From Caryophanales bacterium UBA6769 (GTDB lineage Bacteria; Bacillota; Bacilli; Bacillales; UBA6769), in assembly GCA_002453275.1 (NCBI GenBank), contig DKGN01000039.1, positions 1 through 15,419 on the forward strand: DNA of 15,419 bases. The letters run 5' to 3'. The position numbers were made by a program, and so were the translations under genes. Under the pieces are notes generated by a model. That model worked only from the letters and a program-made list of their open reading frames with translations. It searched no databases and was not told the origin of the DNA. Within the stretch, counting starts at the first letter, position 1, and the number at the start of each line of letters is the position of its first letter. This document shows, piece by piece, positions 13,397 through 15,419 of this stretch.

Positions 13397-13666
13397 CTTC
13401 ATTTTTTTTATAACGAAAAAGGCGCAGCCGAAGTTACAATACTCATAAATATATTCTGTTAACGTTGCAATTTTAGAGTCGAATGGAACTTTGGGGTGGT
13501 TGTTTTCAAAAAAGCCACGCAGCCGAAGTTGACTATATCCCCAGTCACCAACGATGTAATCGTACTTTTTCAAAATATCACTGTAGCGTTCTTTAAACGC
13601 TTCTTCATCCCAACCATCCTTCACATCTTCAATCACTTCGTATTGATTCCCTTGAATGGAAATCAT
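13394..13666 (-). CDS. yutD: YutD family protein (DUF1027)
   Basis: A 90-residue soluble protein closely resembling Bacillus YutD, of unknown function. Conserved blocks are DGWDEEAFKERYSDILKKYDYIVGDWGY, which is here at about residues 17-44, then LRLRGFF and the ending YIYEYCNFGCAFFVIKK. The two cysteines of EYCNFGC are four residues apart and may bind a metal or form a disulfide (inference). The ATG at 13666 is preceded by AAAGGGGAAG. It lies downstream of lipA in the same direction with a 71-base gap, where a weak hairpin is seen, so it may be partly cotranscribed with lipA. It converges on the small gene at 13072. Confidence 0.88.
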   Translation of the reverse strand: MISIQGNQYEVIEDVKDGWDEEAFKERYSDILKKYDYIVGDWGYSQLRLRGFFENNHPKVPFDSKIATLTEYIYEYCNFGCAFFVIKKMK

Positions 13667-13713
13667 AACTATCTTCCCCTTTCCATGCTTAAAGCGTTGG
13701 AATGTCTAAAGAA

Positions 13714-13735
13714 GACCCTCAATAAAGGCAGGGTC
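13714..13735 (-). terminator. Weak hairpin between lipA and yutD
   Basis: GACCCT (13714-13719) pairs with AGGGTC (13730-13735), a 6-bp perfect stem with a 10-base loop. On the minus strand it is followed by TTCTTTAG. It lies 3 bases beyond the lipA stop codon. The short stem and broken T-run suggest partial termination or mRNA end protection. Confidence 0.4.
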
Positions 13736-13737
13736 AC

Positions 13738-14625
13738 TTATGTCGCGTTAGCATTCGCAGCTTTTACTTGCTCATCCGCATGATAGGAAGAGCGTACGAG
13801 CGGACCTGACTCACAATGACTGAACCCTTTTGACATGGCAATTTCTTTGAGCTCAGCAAATTCGTCTGGATGCCAATATTTTTGCACCTTTAAATGCTTT
13901 AACGTCGGCTGTAAATATTGTCCGATCGTCATAATGTTTACATCATTCGCTCGGAGATCATCCATCGTTTCGATAATTTCTTCCTTCGTTTCACCAAGAC
14001 CGATCATAAGACTTGATTTTGTCGGAATGTTCGGTTCCATTTCTTTTGCACGGCGTAAAAATTCAAGGGATCGTTCATACGTGGCACGTGCTCGAACTCT
14101 CGGCGTTAAACGGCGAACAGTTTCAATATTATGATTTAAAATGCTTGGCTTTGCATCCATAACGATTCGTAAGCTTTCTTTCTCCCCACTTAAATCAGAC
14201 GGTAACACTTCTACACTGCAAAATGGGTTTTTCCTTCGAATAGCACGAACTGTTTCTGCAAGAACAGTTGCACCACCATCCTTTAAATCGTCGCGCGCTA
14301 CCATCGTAATGACGACATGCTTTAAATTCATCTGTTGCACTGAATCCGCCACTCGTTCAGGCTCTTCCCAATCGAGTTCGTTAGGCAAGCCAGTGTTCAC
14401 AGCACAAAAGCGGCAAGCACGTGTGCACGTTTCACCTAAAATCATAAACGTAGCCGTTCTTCGTTCAGCCCAACACTCATGAATATTTGGGCATTTTGCT
14501 TCTTCACAAACAGTGTGTAACTTTTTCTCGCGCATCATTTTCTTTAAGTCCATATAGTTCTCGTTCGTATTCAGTCGAATTTTCAGCCATTCAGGCTTGC
14601 GTAAGTATTCTTGTTGTTTCGACAC
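13738..14625 (-). CDS. lipA: Lipoyl synthase LipA
   Basis: A 295-residue radical SAM enzyme that inserts two sulfurs into octanoyl groups on carrier domains such as the E2 subunits and GcvH, making lipoyl cofactors in the cytoplasm. The auxiliary-cluster cysteines are in CEEAKCPNIHEC (Cys40, Cys45, Cys51). The radical SAM cluster cysteines are in CTRACRFC (Cys67, Cys71, Cys74). The C-terminal RSSYHADE at about 279-286 carries the serine ligand of the auxiliary cluster. All key residues are present. The start is GTG at 14623-14625, with GGAGTGAGG upstream. The auxiliary cluster is consumed in each turnover in this family, so the nearby Nfu-type gene yutI is a plausible source of repair (inference). 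It is divergent from lytH. Confidence 0.97.
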   Translation of the reverse strand: MSKQQEYLRKPEWLKIRLNTNENYMDLKKMMREKKLHTVCEEAKCPNIHECWAERRTATFMILGETCTRACRFCAVNTGLPNELDWEEPERVADSVQQMNLKHVVITMVARDDLKDGGATVLAETVRAIRRKNPFCSVEVLPSDLSGEKESLRIVMDAKPSILNHNIETVRRLTPRVRARATYERSLEFLRRAKEMEPNIPTKSSLMIGLGETKEEIIETMDDLRANDVNIMTIGQYLQPTLKHLKVQKYWHPDEFAELKEIAMSKGFSHCESGPLVRSSYHADEQVKAANANAT

Positions 14626-14863
14626 TTTGCCTCACTCCAATCGCTGTTCGATGACTAGCAATTCTCTATTTTTTAAGTGTTAAATCCACGGAAATTTTCC
14701 TCATATCTATGTATTCACTTTACCATAAGCGATAGGCTATTTCTATTGTCTTGTTTTGTCGCAACGATTCCCCAAAGCCTTTACCAAAAAGAAGGAGTCA
14801 TGTTTTAAATTACATTGAGCAGACTATATACAGGATATTTTCGTTAAGAAAAGAGGTGTTTTT
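14626..14863. other. Divergent lipA-lytH intergenic region
   Basis: This 238-base spacer must hold promoters for lipA and lytH. I find no convincing sigma-A pair for either gene and no clear match to a sporulation sigma factor site. No hairpin of note is visible. The ribosome binding site of lytH (AGAGGTG) is at its right end. Confidence 0.4.
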
Positions 14864-15419
14864 TTGAAAGTACACCATTGCATCCTCGCCATTATGCTTG
14901 TTTTTTCTTTTCTAGGCAAACAAGTACATGCGAATGAGGAGCATAACCTACATGAAAAAATGGCCTTATTTAAAAAAATGGAAGCCCTCACACAAATTAA
15001 ATGGTACTACTTTGCGGCGGTTGATCAATATGAACGAAATCTGCGTAGCCTAAACAAAGAACTTCCAGAGGCTAACGGAAACATTGCCATTTATTATTCG
15101 CCTGAAGAATGGGCTGGACCTTTAAATCCAAATAAAGATGATACAGATCCTTTAACGATTAGTCTTTTCGGAGGTGTTGGTATTGATGGGGACGGCGACG
15201 GTAGAGCAGATCGAAAGAATGATGAAGACGTTTTAAATACATTTGCCTCTCATCTCCAACAATACGGTTCACACCCTGACGATATTAAAATCGGATTATG
15301 GGATTATTATAATCGCGATCTTGCTGTTTCAATTATTTTTGGGTATGCGCAAATTTTTAAAACATTTAACACGTTACAATTCGAAAAAAATGCGTTTCCT
15401 GTACCTATTACCTCAAATT
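14864..15419 (+). CDS. lytH: LytH/YunA-like L-Ala-D-Glu endopeptidase, 5' part
   Basis: Only the first 185 codons are in the window; the frame runs off the right edge with no stop. It matches the N-terminal part of Bacillus LytH (YunA), a sporulation peptidase that trims peptide side chains in spore cortex peptidoglycan. A signal peptide is visible: Lys2, a hydrophobic run at about 6-17 and a likely cut after VHA at 21-23. An aspartate-rich loop, GIDGDGDGRADRKNDED, lies at about 105-121 and resembles a calcium-binding loop. The catalytic M23 domain is expected beyond the edge and is not seen. The start is TTG at 14864 with AGAGGTG six bases upstream. It should act outside the membrane in the forespore or mother-cell interspace. 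It is divergent from lipA, as in B. subtilis. Confidence 0.8.
   Translation, partial: MKVHHCILAIMLVFSFLGKQVHANEEHNLHEKMALFKKMEALTQIKWYYFAAVDQYERNLRSLNKELPEANGNIAIYYSPEEWAGPLNPNKDDTDPLTISLFGGVGIDGDGDGRADRKNDEDVLNTFASHLQQYGSHPDDIKIGLWDYYNRDLAVSIIFGYAQIFKTFNTLQFEKNAFPVPITSN

Noticed and set aside
13496..13783. Plus-strand open frame of 95 codons opposite yutD and the lipA end
   Set aside because: It is antisense to two recognised genes and has no ribosome binding site or family resemblance.
14141..14482. Plus-strand open frame of 113 codons opposite lipA
   Set aside because: It is a shadow of lipA, whose catalytic motifs fix the true frame and strand.
14626..14863. Sporulation sigma (K or G type) promoter for lytH
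   Set aside because: CATA-like words exist (for example near 14701 and 14723), but none has the right spacing with a -35 partner to be called.
1..15419. CRISPR array, tRNA, rRNA, transposase or prophage genes
   Set aside because: No regularly spaced repeats, no cloverleaf or rRNA-like sequence and no recognisable mobile-element protein were seen on either strand.

Overview
The window is a chromosomal core region of a low-GC Gram-positive bacterium of the Bacillaceae. The evidence is strong AAAGGAG-type ribosome binding sites, frequent GTG and TTG starts, vegetative TTGaca/TATaat-like promoters, a sporulation-type lytH homologue, and a gene order that (from memory) follows the B. subtilis yui/yum/yut/yun region: yuiB, yumB, yutM, yuzB, yutJ, yutI, thrB-thrC-hom, yutG, yutF, yutE, yutD, lipA, lytH. 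The genus cannot be fixed from the sequence alone.

Layout, left to right. 1-1746 (minus): a small membrane protein (yuiB) and an NDH-2-like flavoprotein (yumB), each followed by its own terminator. 1747-2036: the yumB upstream region, occupied largely by a degenerate inverted-repeat element. 2037-3275 (minus): a Bcr/CflA drug-efflux transporter preceded by two hairpins. 3414-5770: an iron-sulfur/redox group, with an A-type Fe-S carrier (yutM) and a cysteine-rich small protein (yuzB) on minus, and a second NDH-2-like flavoprotein (yutJ) and a NifU-like scaffold (yutI) on plus. yuzB and yutJ diverge from facing promoters. 5825-9074 (minus): the threonine operon hom-thrC-thrB, tightly coupled and ended by a bidirectional terminator shared with yutI. 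9219-10178 (minus): a 2-hydroxyacid dehydrogenase. 10328-12483: yutG (plus) converging on yutE-yutF (minus), then a divergent DUF3055-type gene. 12484-13071: a 588-base gap filled by a composite inverted-repeat structure. 13072-13666: a small unrecognised hydrophilic gene converging on yutD. 13738-14625 (minus): lipoyl synthase. 14864 to the end (plus): the first part of a LytH-like endopeptidase, cut by the window edge.

How the genes fit together. hom, thrC and thrB convert aspartate semialdehyde to threonine. yutM, yutI and possibly yuzB are linked to Fe-S cluster handling, and lipA is an Fe-S enzyme. The two flavoproteins are membrane-associated dehydrogenase candidates. Most of the coding content is ordinary core metabolism. 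The least explained parts are the composite palindromic element at 12545-13029, whose two copies show compensatory arm changes, the operator-like palindrome at the hom promoter, and the terminator-like hairpin just before the efflux gene. I see no rRNA, tRNA, CRISPR array, transposase gene, prophage or obvious new multi-gene system.
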